This document shows positions 52,407 through 61,619 of a stretch of DNA of 64,000 bases, one piece after another. Below the pieces are notes generated by a model. The model did not search any database. It had not been told where the DNA came from and saw only the letters and a program-made list of their open reading frames with translations. Position 1 is the stretch's first letter. The number at the start of each line of letters is the position of its first letter. The stretch lies in assembly GCF_001748225.1 (NCBI RefSeq), contig NZ_BDFE01000015.1, positions 425,437-489,436 of the forward strand, written 5' to 3'. The stretch is from Desulfoplanes formicivorans. GTDB taxonomy: Bacteria; Desulfobacterota; Desulfovibrionia; Desulfovibrionales; Desulfomicrobiaceae. A program made the translations under genes and the position numbers.

Positions 52407-55046
52407 TTGATAACCGCAGCAGAAATTCGCGAAACATTTCTCAAGTATTTTGAAAACAAGGGGCATATTCGCCAACCCAGCTCGTCCCTTATTCCCAGGG
52501 ATGATCCGTCCCTTTTGTTTACCAACGCCGGCATGGTTCAGTTCAAGAAAATCTTTCAAGGACAGGAACAGCGTGCGTATTCCCGGGCAACGACCTCCCA
52601 GAAGTGTTTGCGCGTGGGCGGCAAGCACAACGATCTGGAGAATGTGGGGCGTACTGCCAGGCATCATACCTTTTTCGAGATGCTGGGCAATTTTTCCTTT
52701 GGGGATTATTTCAAGGAACAGGCCATCAGTTTTGCCTGGGAGTTTATCACCAAGGAACTGGGGCTGCCCAAGGAAAAGCTGTATGCCACGGTGTACAAGG
52801 ACGATGACGAGGCCTTTGAGCTGTGGAAAAAGGTGGCCGGTCTGCCGGAATCCCGCATTTATCGCCTCGGGGAAAAGGACAATTTCTGGTCCATGGGGGA
52901 CACCGGTCCCTGCGGCCCGTGTTCGGAACTGCATATCGACCAGGGCGAGCACATGGCCTGCGGTCCTGATTGCGGCATCGGCAAGTGCGATTGTGACCGG
53001 TTTTTGGAAATCTGGAACCTGGTGTTCATGCAGTTCAACCGTGACGAGACCGGCACCATGACCCCTCTGCCCAAACCAAGCATTGACACGGGGATGGGGC
53101 TGGAGCGCATTGCGGCCGTGTGCCAGGGCGTGTACTCCAATTTTGACACGGATCTGTTTGTCCCCCTCATCACGGCCATGGCTGACCGGGCCGGGGTGCA
53201 GTACGGGGAATCCGATGATACGGATACGGCCTTGCGGGTCATTGCCGACCATAGCCGGTCCATGGCCTTTTTGATTGCCGACGGAATCCTGCCTTCCAAC
53301 GAGGGGCGGGGCTATGTTTTGCGTCGTCTCATTCGCCGGGCATTCCGTTTTGGGCGGCTCATGGGTATGGAGCAGCCCTTTTTGTACGAACAGGCCCGGG
53401 CCGTGGTAAAGGAGATGGGCAGTGCCTTTCCCGAGCTTCTGGACAACCAGGATTTCATGGTCTCGGTGATCAAAAAGGAAGAAGAGCGGTTCAGCCAGAC
53501 CCTGGACAAGGGGTTGGCCATTCTGGAGCAGGAGATGGATCGGGTTCGTCACAAGGGCGGGCAGGTCCTTTCCGGTGAAGTGGCCTTCAAATTGTACGAC
53601 ACCTATGGGTTCCCCCTGGATATCGTCAACGACGTGACCGAAAAACAGGGTATGTCCGTGGACGAAGCCGGATTCAACACCTTTATGGCCGAACAGAAAC
53701 GCAAGTCCAAGGAGGCATGGTCCGGCTCCGGTGAAAAGGATGTTGCCGCCCAGTTTGCCAGGCTGCTGGAAGCGGGCATGCAGACCCGTTTTGTGGGCTA
53801 TGATACTCTGTGTGCCACCAGTCGCATCGTCACCCTTCTGGATGCAACCGGGCAGAGCGTGGATGTTCTTTCCCAGGGTGATCATGGATATATTCTGACG
53901 GCCCAGACACCGTTTTACGGGGAATCGGGCGGACAGACCGGGGATCAGGGGGCCCTTACCACGCCCACGGGTTCGGTGCAGGTGGTCAATACCCTCAAAC
54001 CATCACCCCAGCTCATTGTTCACGAGGTGGAAATCAGCAAGGGCGAGGTCACCCTGGATCAGGAAGCCGCTCTCCAGGTGGAAGAGGGCGTGCGCATTGC
54101 CACGGCCCGCAACCATACCTGCACCCATCTGCTCCAGGCGGCCCTGCAAAAGGTCCTTGGCAAACACGTCAAGCAGTCAGGCTCTCTGGTCACTCCCGAA
54201 CGGTTGCGTTTCGACTTCACCCATATTGCGGCCATGACCCCGGAGGAGATCGCCAGGGTCGAGGATGAAGTCAACGCGTCCATTCTGGCCAACGTGGATC
54301 TGACCACGCAGATCATGTCCCTGGAAGAGGCCAAGGCCAAGGATGCCATGGCCCTGTTCGGGGAAAAATACGACCAGCAGGTGCGTGTTGTTGAAGTGCC
54401 CGGGATTTCCGTGGAACTGTGCGGAGGCACCCATCTCAAGTCCACGGGCCAGGCTGGCAGCTTCTGCATTCTTTCGGAATCGGGCATTGCCTCGGGGGTT
54501 CGGCGTATTGAGGCCCTGACCGGATGGGAGGCTCTGAAGCACTGGAAAACCCTTCGGGCCGAGCATGAACAGATTGCCCGGGAACTCAAGAGTCAGCCCG
54601 GCGAACTGGTTGCCAGGGTGCACAGCCTCAAAGCTCAGCTCAAGGAATTGAGTCGGGAAAACAAGTCCCTGCAGGAAAAGCTCCTCTCTTCCCAGGGCAG
54701 GGATCTCATGCAGGGAGTGGAAGAAATCAACGGTGTCAAGGTCCTGACGATCCAGACCGAGGCCCAGGATGTGAACGCCCTGCGGACCCTCATGGACGAT
54801 CTCCGCTCCAAGCTGACCAGCGGTGTGATCGCCCTGACGGCCCATATTGGTGAAAAGGTTGTCCTGCTTCTTTTTGTGAGCAAGGATCTGCATGACCGGT
54901 TCACTGCCCCCGGTTTGATCAAGCCGGTTGCCGCAGCCATTGGTGGTGGAGGGGGGGGACGTCCGGATCTGGCCCAGGCCGGAGGGACCGATCCTTCGGG
55001 CATTGACAAGGCCTTTGCCCGGCTCAGGGAGCTTGTGGGCGCATAA
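52407..55046 (+). CDS. alaS: Alanine--tRNA ligase
   Basis: 879 residues, the usual length. The catalytic core has [18 protein letters not shown] and [16 protein letters not shown]. The editing site has [11 protein letters not shown] and [10 protein letters not shown]. The C-terminal oligomerisation domain ends in the glycine-rich [15 protein letters not shown]. It charges tRNA-Ala and clears mischarged Ser/Gly. The start is TTG at 52407 (family N-terminus [14 protein letters not shown]) with AAGGAG 8-13 bases upstream; the open frame further upstream is not conserved. An Rb-type hairpin terminates the gene. Confidence 0.97.
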   Translation: MITAAEIRETFLKYFENKGHIRQPSSSLIPRDDPSLLFTNAGMVQFKKIFQGQEQRAYSRATTSQKCLRVGGKHNDLENVGRTARHHTFFEMLGNFSFGDYFKEQAISFAWEFITKELGLPKEKLYATVYKDDDEAFELWKKVAGLPESRIYRLGEKDNFWSMGDTGPCGPCSELHIDQGEHMACGPDCGIGKCDCDRFLEIWNLVFMQFNRDETGTMTPLPKPSIDTGMGLERIAAVCQGVYSNFDTDLFVPLITAMADRAGVQYGESDDTDTALRVIADHSRSMAFLIADGILPSNEGRGYVLRRLIRRAFRFGRLMGMEQPFLYEQARAVVKEMGSAFPELLDNQDFMVSVIKKEEERFSQTLDKGLAILEQEMDRVRHKGGQVLSGEVAFKLYDTYGFPLDIVNDVTEKQGMSVDEAGFNTFMAEQKRKSKEAWSGSGEKDVAAQFARLLEAGMQTRFVGYDTLCATSRIVTLLDATGQSVDVLSQGDHGYILTAQTPFYGESGGQTGDQGALTTPTGSVQVVNTLKPSPQLIVHEVEISKGEVTLDQEAALQVEEGVRIATARNHTCTHLLQAALQKVLGKHVKQSGSLVTPERLRFDFTHIAAMTPEEIARVEDEVNASILANVDLTTQIMSLEEAKAKDAMALFGEKYDQQVRVVEVPGISVELCGGTHLKSTGQAGSFCILSESGIASGVRRIEALTGWEALKHWKTLRAEHEQIARELKSQPGELVARVHSLKAQLKELSRENKSLQEKLLSSQGRDLMQGVEEINGVKVLTIQTEAQDVNALRTLMDDLRSKLTSGVIALTAHIGEKVVLLLFVSKDLHDRFTAPGLIKPVAAAIGGGGGGRPDLAQAGGTDPSGIDKAFARLRELVGA

Positions 55047-55057
55047 CGCAGACAGGA

Positions 55058-55093
55058 AGGACCGACAGGGAGCATTATGACCCTGTCGGTCCT
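55058..55093 (+). terminator. Hairpin after alaS
   Basis: AGGACCGACAGGG pairs perfectly with CCCTGTCGGTCCT around AGCATTATGA, 12 bases after the stop. There is no strong T tract on either strand; it could also end the minus-strand gene at 55128. Confidence 0.7.
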
Positions 55094-55127
55094 GTCATTC
55101 TTGTTCCATGTAGTGTCTGGGCCAGGA

Positions 55128-55520
55128 TCAGGCCACGGCGGAAAAATCCGGAGTATGGGCCGCCTGGAGCAAATCGGCCTGCCGGTCATAGGCCTGGAAA
55201 GCCCTGGCTTTGGCAAGGGGAGATGATGTTGGAGAGGCTTGGCTGGTCGGGCCTGGAAGAAACGATACCGTCTTTGATTCCCTGGCCAGGGCCAGGGAAA
55301 ATTCCTGGGCAAAGCTTGTTGTCGGTCTGGAAAAGGTTTCTGCCCGTGTGGAGGATGGGGTCGGCAGGGCATCCTGGGTGGAGTAGGTGATACCCAGCTT
55401 GCCCAGACGCATGGAAAGCGATGTTTCCTTGATGTTGTTCGCGTGCCTGGCCCTTGTTTCCTGTCCCCCGCCAAGGGATCCGTTCAGGGCTTGTGTCTGA
55501 TATGCCGGGGGGATACGCAT
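55128..55520 (-). CDS. Hypothetical protein, 130 residues
   Basis: 130 residues starting MRIPPAYQTQALNG and ending HTPDFSAVA. It is rich in Ser, Thr, Ala and Gln, lacks a signal peptide or membrane segment, and looks largely disordered with a helical C-terminal part. Codon usage is similar to neighbours. The ribosome-binding site is weak (GGTG). It stands alone between alaS and the nfn operon, on the opposite strand. No family recognised; a flagellum- or secretion-related small protein is conceivable but unsupported. Confidence 0.6.
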   Translation of the reverse strand: MRIPPAYQTQALNGSLGGGQETRARHANNIKETSLSMRLGKLGITYSTQDALPTPSSTRAETFSRPTTSFAQEFSLALARESKTVSFLPGPTSQASPTSSPLAKARAFQAYDRQADLLQAAHTPDFSAVA

Positions 55521-55695
55521 CTGTTCACCGTGTCGTGTTGCAACCGTTGTCTAAAGGTTGCTTTACCGATACGATGGCGTCGGTGTTTTGACAAGGCAAC
55601 AAGGAAACTTTTTCATTATGCAATGAAAGTACCGGTTTTCACGAAGCCCTGTTTTTTCGGGATAGAGGGGAAAAACGGTCAGCGCAGGAGGGTAT

Positions 55696-56532
55696 ATGCC
55701 AAATACGATCGTCAAGAAAAAGGGACTCATTCCGGGCAGGGTGAGCGAAATGATCATCTCCGCTCCGGAGATCGCCACCAAGGCCCGTCCCGGCAATTTC
55801 GTGGTGCTCAGGCTTTCGCCCCAGGGAGAACGCATCCCCTTGACCATTGCAGACACGGACCCCCAGGCCGGAACCATCACCATTGTCTACATGGTACTTG
55901 GCAAGACCACGGCCATGCTCGAAAAACTGGTTCAGGGCGACGATATTCTTGATGTATGCGGTCCTTTGGGCAAACCCACCCGACTGGACAAGGTGGGCAC
56001 GGTCATTTGTGTGGGAGGTGGAACAGGCATTGCCGCCATGCATCATATTGCCAAGGGACATCACAGGGTCGGCAACCGGGTGGTGGCCATTATCGGTGCC
56101 CGGAGCAAGGATCTGCTGCTTTTTGAAAAGGAACTGGCCTCGTTCTGTGATGAAGTTCTGGTGGCCACGGATGACGGCAGCTACGGCCACAAGGGTTTTG
56201 TCACCGAGGTGTTGGCCAAGCGTCTTGCCCAGGATGCTCATGTCGGCGAGGTCGTTGGTGTCGGCCCCGTACCCATGATGCGTGCCGTGGCCGAGACCAC
56301 CAGGCCCTTCAAGGTCAGGACCATCGTCAGCCTGAATCCGATTATGGTTGACGGCATAGGGATGTGCGGGGCATGCAGGGTGACTGTTGGGGGAAAGACC
56401 CGGTTTGCCTGTGTGGACGGCCCTGAATTCGACGCCCATAGTGTGGATTTTGATGAATTGATGCGGCGTTTGGGTTCTTTTCGCGAACAGGAGCAGGCCT
56501 CCTACAATACCTATTGTGAATGCCATGGCTAA
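55696..56532 (+). CDS. nfnA: NADH-dependent reduced ferredoxin:NADP+ oxidoreductase, subunit A
   Basis: 278 residues. FAD-binding segment PGNFVVLRLSPQGERIPLTIAD, NAD-binding VICVGGGTGIAAM, and the C-terminal 2Fe-2S cysteines in GMCGACRV and RFACVDG match NfnA/SudB. With NfnB it forms the electron-bifurcating transhydrogenase that couples ferredoxin and NADH oxidation or reduction with NADP+. It is typical of sulfate reducers, clostridia and Thermotoga. It begins 17 bases after an AGGAGG site and its stop overlaps the nfnB start by 8 bases. Confidence 0.93.
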   Translation: MPNTIVKKKGLIPGRVSEMIISAPEIATKARPGNFVVLRLSPQGERIPLTIADTDPQAGTITIVYMVLGKTTAMLEKLVQGDDILDVCGPLGKPTRLDKVGTVICVGGGTGIAAMHHIAKGHHRVGNRVVAIIGARSKDLLLFEKELASFCDEVLVATDDGSYGHKGFVTEVLAKRLAQDAHVGEVVGVGPVPMMRAVAETTRPFKVRTIVSLNPIMVDGIGMCGACRVTVGGKTRFACVDGPEFDAHSVDFDELMRRLGSFREQEQASYNTYCECHG

Positions 56533-57943
56533 AAAGAGCAAAATCCGACCACGCGTTGATATGCCCATGCAGGACCCCACGGTCCGGTGTACCAATTTCA
56601 GGGAAGTGGCTCTGGGCTATTCCAGGGAACAGGCCATGCTGGAGGCCTCACGCTGTCTGCAATGCAAAACACCCACATGCCAGAGTGGCTGTCCCGTGGA
56701 GGTTGACTGCAAGGGATTTATCCGGGCCGTTGCCCGGGGTGATATTGAAACGGCTTATGGGATCATCAAGGAAACCAACAGCCTGCCTGCGGTATGCGGT
56801 CGGGTCTGTCCCCAGGAAAATCAGTGCGAAGGCCATTGCAAACTGGCTCCCACGGGCAAGCCCATTGCCATCGGGCGGCTGGAGCGGTTCGTGTCGGATT
56901 CCTATTACGCCAAGAACCCTTGCGATGCCATTACCGGGCGTGACGATTGCCCCATGCTCCGCGAGGATCTCAAGGTGGCGGCCATCGGATCCGGGCCGAG
57001 CAGTTTGACCGTGGCCGGATATCTGGCGGCCCGGGGCATCAAGGTGACCGTGTTCGAGGCCCTGCACGAGCTTGGCGGGGTGCTGACGTACGGGATTCCG
57101 GAGTTTCGACTTCCCAAGTCCATTGTCCACACCGAAGTGGAATTTCTCAAGAAGCAGGGTGTGGAATTTTTGACCAATCAGGTCGGTGGCATGACCGTGA
57201 CCATTGATGACCTTTTTGCACAGGGGTACAAGGCGGTTTTCATCGGCGTGGGCGCCGGGCTGCCCAAATTTTTGAATATTCCAGGAGAATCCCTGATCGG
57301 CGTGTATTCGGCCAACGAATTTCTGACCCGGGTGAACCTGATGAAGGGGTACCGGTTTCCCGAGTATGATACCCCGGTTCCCTTGGGGAAGCATGTGGCC
57401 GTGTTTGGCGGGGGGAATGTGGCCATGGATGCCGCCCGTACGGCCCTTCGGCTGGGTGCCGAAAAGGTGAGTATTGTCTACCGGAGGACCAAAAATGAAA
57501 TGCCTGCACGCAGGGAAGAACTGGAACACGCCCTGGAAGAGGGCGTCTGCCTGGAATGTCTGGCCCAGCCCCTGGCCTTTGAGGGGGATGATGCGGGCAA
57601 CCTGACGGGCATCCGTCTTCAAAGGATGGAATTGGGTGAGCCCGACGAAAGCGGCCGGTGCCGACCGTGTTGCATTGAAGGGGAAACCTATGTCCTGCCT
57701 GTGGATCTTGCTGTTCTGGCGCTGGGCACGGGACCCAATCCGGTACTGCTCAACGCAACACCGGAACTTAAACAGACTAAATGGGGCTATATCGATGGTG
57801 ATGACCAGACCGGGGAGACCAGTATTCCCATGGTCTTTGCCGGTGGTGACATCGTGACCGGATCGGCCACGGTTGTCATGGCCATGGGGGCGGGCCGCAG
57901 AGCCGCCAAGGTCATCGCCCGAAGATTGCTCGGAGAAGAGTGA
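56525..57943 (+). CDS. nfnB: NADH-dependent reduced ferredoxin:NADP+ oxidoreductase, subunit B
   Basis: 472 residues, related to the small subunit of glutamate synthase. The N-terminal Fe-S region has CLQCKTPTCQSGCPVEVDC and CGRVCPQENQCEGHC. Two Rossmann-type sites follow: AIGSGPSSLTVAGYLA for FAD and VFGGGNVAMDAARTALRLGA for NADP(H). The end GGDIVTGSATVVMAMGAGR is family-typical. It carries the bifurcating flavin and two 4Fe-4S clusters in known NfnAB structures. The ATG at 56525 is preferred over GTG 56516. It directly follows nfnA and precedes the PSP1-domain gene by only 3 bases. Confidence 0.95.
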   Translation: MAKKSKIRPRVDMPMQDPTVRCTNFREVALGYSREQAMLEASRCLQCKTPTCQSGCPVEVDCKGFIRAVARGDIETAYGIIKETNSLPAVCGRVCPQENQCEGHCKLAPTGKPIAIGRLERFVSDSYYAKNPCDAITGRDDCPMLREDLKVAAIGSGPSSLTVAGYLAARGIKVTVFEALHELGGVLTYGIPEFRLPKSIVHTEVEFLKKQGVEFLTNQVGGMTVTIDDLFAQGYKAVFIGVGAGLPKFLNIPGESLIGVYSANEFLTRVNLMKGYRFPEYDTPVPLGKHVAVFGGGNVAMDAARTALRLGAEKVSIVYRRTKNEMPARREELEHALEEGVCLECLAQPLAFEGDDAGNLTGIRLQRMELGEPDESGRCRPCCIEGETYVLPVDLAVLALGTGPNPVLLNATPELKQTKWGYIDGDDQTGETSIPMVFAGGDIVTGSATVVMAMGAGRRAAKVIARRLLGEE

Positions 57944-57946
57944 TAT

Positions 57947-59146
57947 ATGGGGCATGTTGTAGGAGTGAAGTTCCGGGATCAGGGGCAGGTCTATTATTTT
58001 GATGCCCGTCCCTATGTGGTCAATGTGGGAGATGTGGTCCTGGTCAAGACCGATGAAGGCCTGGGCCTGGGCCATGTGGTGGATCAGCGCACCGCGCCTC
58101 CCGCTGACATGGCGGAAGATGTTCTGAAGCCCATTTTTCGTCTGGCCACCCCCGAAGATCTCAAGGAGCAGGAAGAAAACAAGAAACTGGCCCGTGAGGC
58201 CTTTGCCCATTGTCGGGAATGCATCGCCACCCACAAGCTGGAGATGAAGCTGGTCGATGTAGAGGTCTATTTTGATCGGAGCAAGATGGTTTTCTATTTC
58301 ACGGCTCCCGGTCGGATCGATTTCAGAGAGCTGGTCAAGGATCTTGTGCGTGCCTACCGTACCCGTATCGAGCTGCGTCAGATCGGGGTGCGCCATGAAA
58401 CCCAGATGCTGGGGGCCATGGGCAATTGCGGGCAGGTTTGCTGTTGCCGGCGTTTTTTGCGCAAGTTTGAACCCGTGACCATCAAGATGGCCAAGGATCA
58501 GAACCTTTTCTTGAACCCGGCCAAAATTTCAGGTGTTTGCGGCAGATTGCTCTGCTGTCTGGCCTATGAAAAAGACACGTACGCGGATTTCCAGAAACGG
58601 GTTCCCAGAATGGGCAAGCGGTTCAACACCTCCCTTGGGCCCATGAAAACCTTGCGCAGCAATCTGTTCCGGGATTCCGTGGTCGTGCTCACCGAAGACA
58701 ATCAGGAACGCGAAGTCTCCCTGGACGAATGGCACGAGATCGTCACGGGCAGACCGGTGTCCCGACAACCCCATGCTCCGGGCAAGCCTGTTCATGAAAC
58801 CAGAAGACCGGAACCCTCTTCCCGCAAACGGGATGCAGCAAAGCCGCAGGGGAAAAATGGTGATCGCGGGGCCGGAGGGAAAAAACAGGCAGCTGGTGGG
58901 GACAAACCGGCTCGTCCCAAGGGGGGAAACAAGCCAGCAAGAAAGCCCAGAAAGGCGTCCCGGCCTTCAGGCACTCCTGACGAGAAACAAAGACAGGGCA
59001 AGCCCAGAGCCCAGCAACCCATCAAGCAGGACAAGGATACTCCTCCTGATGGTCCTCCCAAGGGGGGAAACAAGCGTCGCAAACCCTCCCGCAAGCGCCG
59101 TCCCCGCAAGAAGCCCGGTCAGACAAAGCCCGGGACTTCTTCGTGA
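57947..59146 (+). CDS. PSP1-domain protein, RicT-like, with long basic tail
   Basis: 399 residues. Residues 1-270 form the PSP1/RicT domain with cysteine-rich motifs GNCGQVCCCRRFLRKFEP and GVCGRLLCCLAYE and the segment FYFTAPGRIDFRELVKDLV. RicT (YaaT) in Bacillus binds Fe-S clusters in a complex that affects RNase Y and RNA processing; its role in this group is unclear. From about residue 275 the protein is a Lys/Arg/Pro/Gly-rich tail (repeated KPARKP- and KRRKPSRKRR-like blocks), probably disordered and nucleic-acid binding. It follows nfnB by 3 bases and precedes metG. Confidence 0.85.
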   Translation: MGHVVGVKFRDQGQVYYFDARPYVVNVGDVVLVKTDEGLGLGHVVDQRTAPPADMAEDVLKPIFRLATPEDLKEQEENKKLAREAFAHCRECIATHKLEMKLVDVEVYFDRSKMVFYFTAPGRIDFRELVKDLVRAYRTRIELRQIGVRHETQMLGAMGNCGQVCCCRRFLRKFEPVTIKMAKDQNLFLNPAKISGVCGRLLCCLAYEKDTYADFQKRVPRMGKRFNTSLGPMKTLRSNLFRDSVVVLTEDNQEREVSLDEWHEIVTGRPVSRQPHAPGKPVHETRRPEPSSRKRDAAKPQGKNGDRGAGGKKQAAGGDKPARPKGGNKPARKPRKASRPSGTPDEKQRQGKPRAQQPIKQDKDTPPDGPPKGGNKRRKPSRKRRPRKKPGQTKPGTSS

Positions 59147-59226
59147 GTCGTTTGTGAGATTGTCCCGAGGCACGGTCGGCGTGCAGACGATTTTTTCAAG
59201 CAATAACCCAACAAGGAGAATTGGCC

Positions 59227-61152
59227 TTGGATTCGTTTTTTCTTTCAACGCCCATCTATTATGTTAACGCCAAGCCCCATCTGGGGCATGGATATACCAC
59301 CATTGTGGCCGATGCCCAGAGCCGGTTCCACCGTCTGGCTGGCGAAAAGACCTTTTTTCTGACCGGCACGGACGAACACGGGGACAAGATTGTTCAGGCC
59401 GCTGAAAAGAACGGGCAGTCCCCCCAGGAATATGCCGATCACATCAGCGGATTGTTCAGCAGCCTGTGGCCCAGGCTGAACATTTCCAACGATTATTTTG
59501 TCCGCACCACTGATCCCGGGCACAAGAAGATCGTCCAGGAGGTTTTGCAAAAGGTCTATGACAACGGGGACATCTATTTCCATGAGTATGGCGGGCATTA
59601 CTGCTACGGGTGCGAACGGTTCTACACGGAAAAGGAACTGGTGGACGGGAAGTGTCCTGATCACCTGACCAAGCCCACCTATATCAAGGAAAAGAATTAT
59701 TTTTTCCGGATGAGCAAGTATTTTGACCGCCTCCGGGAGCATATCGAGACCCATCCCGAGTTCATCCAGCCGGAACGGTACCGCAATGAGGTCTTGTCCA
59801 TGCTCAAGGAGGATTTGGGGGATCTATGCATTTCACGGCCCAAGTCCCGGCTGACATGGGGGATCGAACTGCCTTTTGACAGCAATTTTGTCACCTATGT
59901 GTGGTTTGACGCCCTGCTCAATTATATTTCCTCCCTTGATTATCCCGATGGGGAGAAGTTTGCCTTGTTCTGGCCGGGTGCCCATCATCTTGTGGCCAAG
60001 GACATTTTGAAACCCCATGCCGTGTTCTGGCCGACCATGCTCATGTCTGCAGGCATCCCTTTGTACAAGGGACTTCGGGTGCACGGATACTGGACGGTGA
60101 ATGAGACTAAGATGTCCAAGAGCCTGGGCAATGTGGTCGAGCCTTTGACCATGGCCACCAAATACGGGCTTGATCCGTTTAGGTATTTCCTCTTGAGGGA
60201 GATGCGCTTTGGATCGGATGCCTCCTTTTCCGAAGAGGCCCTGGTTGGCCGGCTCAATGCCGATCTGGCCAATGATCTGGGCAACCTGTTCAGCCGAGTG
60301 CTTTCCATGACCAAAAAATATTTTGGCAGCGTGGTCCCTGCGTGCGGGGAACTCACGCAGGATGACAGGGAAGCCATTGAGCTGGGCACCAATGCCCTGG
60401 ACAATTTCAGGGAGCTCTTTCCCCGGTTTCAGGTGTCCCGTTCCCTGGATGCCCTCTGGGAGCTGATTCGTTTTCTGAACAAGTACGTGGATTCCCAGGC
60501 TCCGTGGACGTTGGCCAAGCAGGGCGATACTGCACGGCTGCAAACGGTCATGTACATTCTGCTCGAAGGGATGCGCAAGGTGGCCTTGCATTTGTGGCCG
60601 GTCATGCCAACAGCCTGTGAAACCATGCTTTCCCAGCTGGGGATTGATTTTGATCTCCAGGCCGTGGATCTGGCCGGAGAATCCGGCCATTGGAGCGGGT
60701 TGGTTCCCGGAACCAAGGTGGCGGCAAAATCCAATATCTTTCCCCGTCAGGAGCTGCGATTGGACCAGGAAGAATCGGTGGCGGACAAGGGAGACAAGCC
60801 ATCAGGGAGGGATCAGCAGGAAACCCCGTGCATTGACTCCGGGGCGTTCCAGCAGGTGGATCTGCGAGTGGGAACTGTTGTCAAGGCCGAGCCCGTGCCC
60901 AAGACGGACAAACTGTTGCTCATGACCATTGATCTGGGCGAGACCGAACCACGCCAGGTTGTGGGCGGTCTGGCAGAATCCTGGACGCCCGAGGAACTGG
61001 TGGGCAGACAGGTGGTTGTGGTGGCCAATCTGAAACCCCGCAAGCTCCGTGGGGTGACCTCCCAGGGCATGGTCCTGGCGGTGAGGACCGACAGCGGGCT
61101 CGAGTTGCTGGCCCCAAGCGGCAATGTTGCCCCCGGGAGCAGGGTTTCGTAA
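59227..61152 (+). CDS. metG: Methionine--tRNA ligase
   Basis: 641 residues. HIGH-type motif NAKPHLGHGYT, zinc-binding CYGCERFYTEKELVDGKC, KMSKS loop TKMSKSLGN, and a C-terminal tRNA-binding EMAPII/Trbp111 domain (QQVDLRVGTVVKAEP). It charges both initiator and elongator tRNA-Met; the initiator tRNA is at 36375. The start TTG at 59227 lies 8 bases after AAGGAG, better placed than TTG 59221. It is in line with the PSP1 gene upstream. A heptamer-repeat element follows the stop. Confidence 0.97.
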   Translation: MDSFFLSTPIYYVNAKPHLGHGYTTIVADAQSRFHRLAGEKTFFLTGTDEHGDKIVQAAEKNGQSPQEYADHISGLFSSLWPRLNISNDYFVRTTDPGHKKIVQEVLQKVYDNGDIYFHEYGGHYCYGCERFYTEKELVDGKCPDHLTKPTYIKEKNYFFRMSKYFDRLREHIETHPEFIQPERYRNEVLSMLKEDLGDLCISRPKSRLTWGIELPFDSNFVTYVWFDALLNYISSLDYPDGEKFALFWPGAHHLVAKDILKPHAVFWPTMLMSAGIPLYKGLRVHGYWTVNETKMSKSLGNVVEPLTMATKYGLDPFRYFLLREMRFGSDASFSEEALVGRLNADLANDLGNLFSRVLSMTKKYFGSVVPACGELTQDDREAIELGTNALDNFRELFPRFQVSRSLDALWELIRFLNKYVDSQAPWTLAKQGDTARLQTVMYILLEGMRKVALHLWPVMPTACETMLSQLGIDFDLQAVDLAGESGHWSGLVPGTKVAAKSNIFPRQELRLDQEESVADKGDKPSGRDQQETPCIDSGAFQQVDLRVGTVVKAEPVPKTDKLLLMTIDLGETEPRQVVGGLAESWTPEELVGRQVVVVANLKPRKLRGVTSQGMVLAVRTDSGLELLAPSGNVAPGSRVS

Positions 61153-61162
61153 AAAAAAACAA

Positions 61163-61280
61163 AAGTGCACAGTACGCAGTGCACAGTGCGCAGAAAAGTT
61201 CGGATGAAAGGTGGAGCAAGGCATCCGCGTTTTGTTGTTTGTCATCCTGTGCCCTGCGTCCTGTGTACTGTGTACTTCTG
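61163..61280. repeat. Heptamer-based inverted repeat element, copy C
   Basis: The left arm (61163-61195) repeats the seven-base unit as TGCACAG, TACGCAG, TGCACAG, TGCGCAG. The right arm (61246-61278) repeats the complement as CTGTGCC, CTGCGTC, CTGTGTA, CTGTGTA. A spacer of about 50 bases lies between. It fills the gap between metG and the small gene at 61296. Confidence 0.75.
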
Positions 61281-61295
61281 GATCCGGGAGGATTC

Positions 61296-61616
61296 ATGCC
61301 TTCCCTGGACGTATTTTTTCGTGAAGCCGGATTGAAGCGGCTCGTTCATTTCCCCGAGGGATTTCGCAAGGCTGTTCTGGGCAATCCCGATCTGTGTCAG
61401 GACGAGAAAATGGTCCTGGCCACCTTGTTGTATCTGGATTCCCAGGGAAAACTTGTCACCTTTCGGGACGCCCTGCCCAGAATGACCGGGCTCCCCATGG
61501 CCGGGTGCGAAGCCTGTCTCAAATCCCTTGCCCGTCAGGGGCTAATAGCATACACCCGGTCCGTGCTTCGTTTACGAGTCAAACCCCTTTCCTACACTCC
61601 ATCCCCGCACGAATAA
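61296..61616 (+). CDS. Small hypothetical protein, possibly winged-helix
   Basis: 106 residues. The part DEKMVLATLLYLDSQGKLVTFRDALPRMTG-LPMAGCEACLKSLARQGLIAYTR-type pattern (helix, helix, strand) resembles a winged helix-turn-helix domain, but I do not recognise the family. A GGGAGGA lies 4-10 bases before the ATG, so it is likely translated. It ends 3 bases before carB and so is probably co-transcribed with it. A DNA-binding or adaptor role is possible but not shown. Confidence 0.65.
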   Translation: MPSLDVFFREAGLKRLVHFPEGFRKAVLGNPDLCQDEKMVLATLLYLDSQGKLVTFRDALPRMTGLPMAGCEACLKSLARQGLIAYTRSVLRLRVKPLSYTPSPHE

Positions 61617-61619
61617 TCC

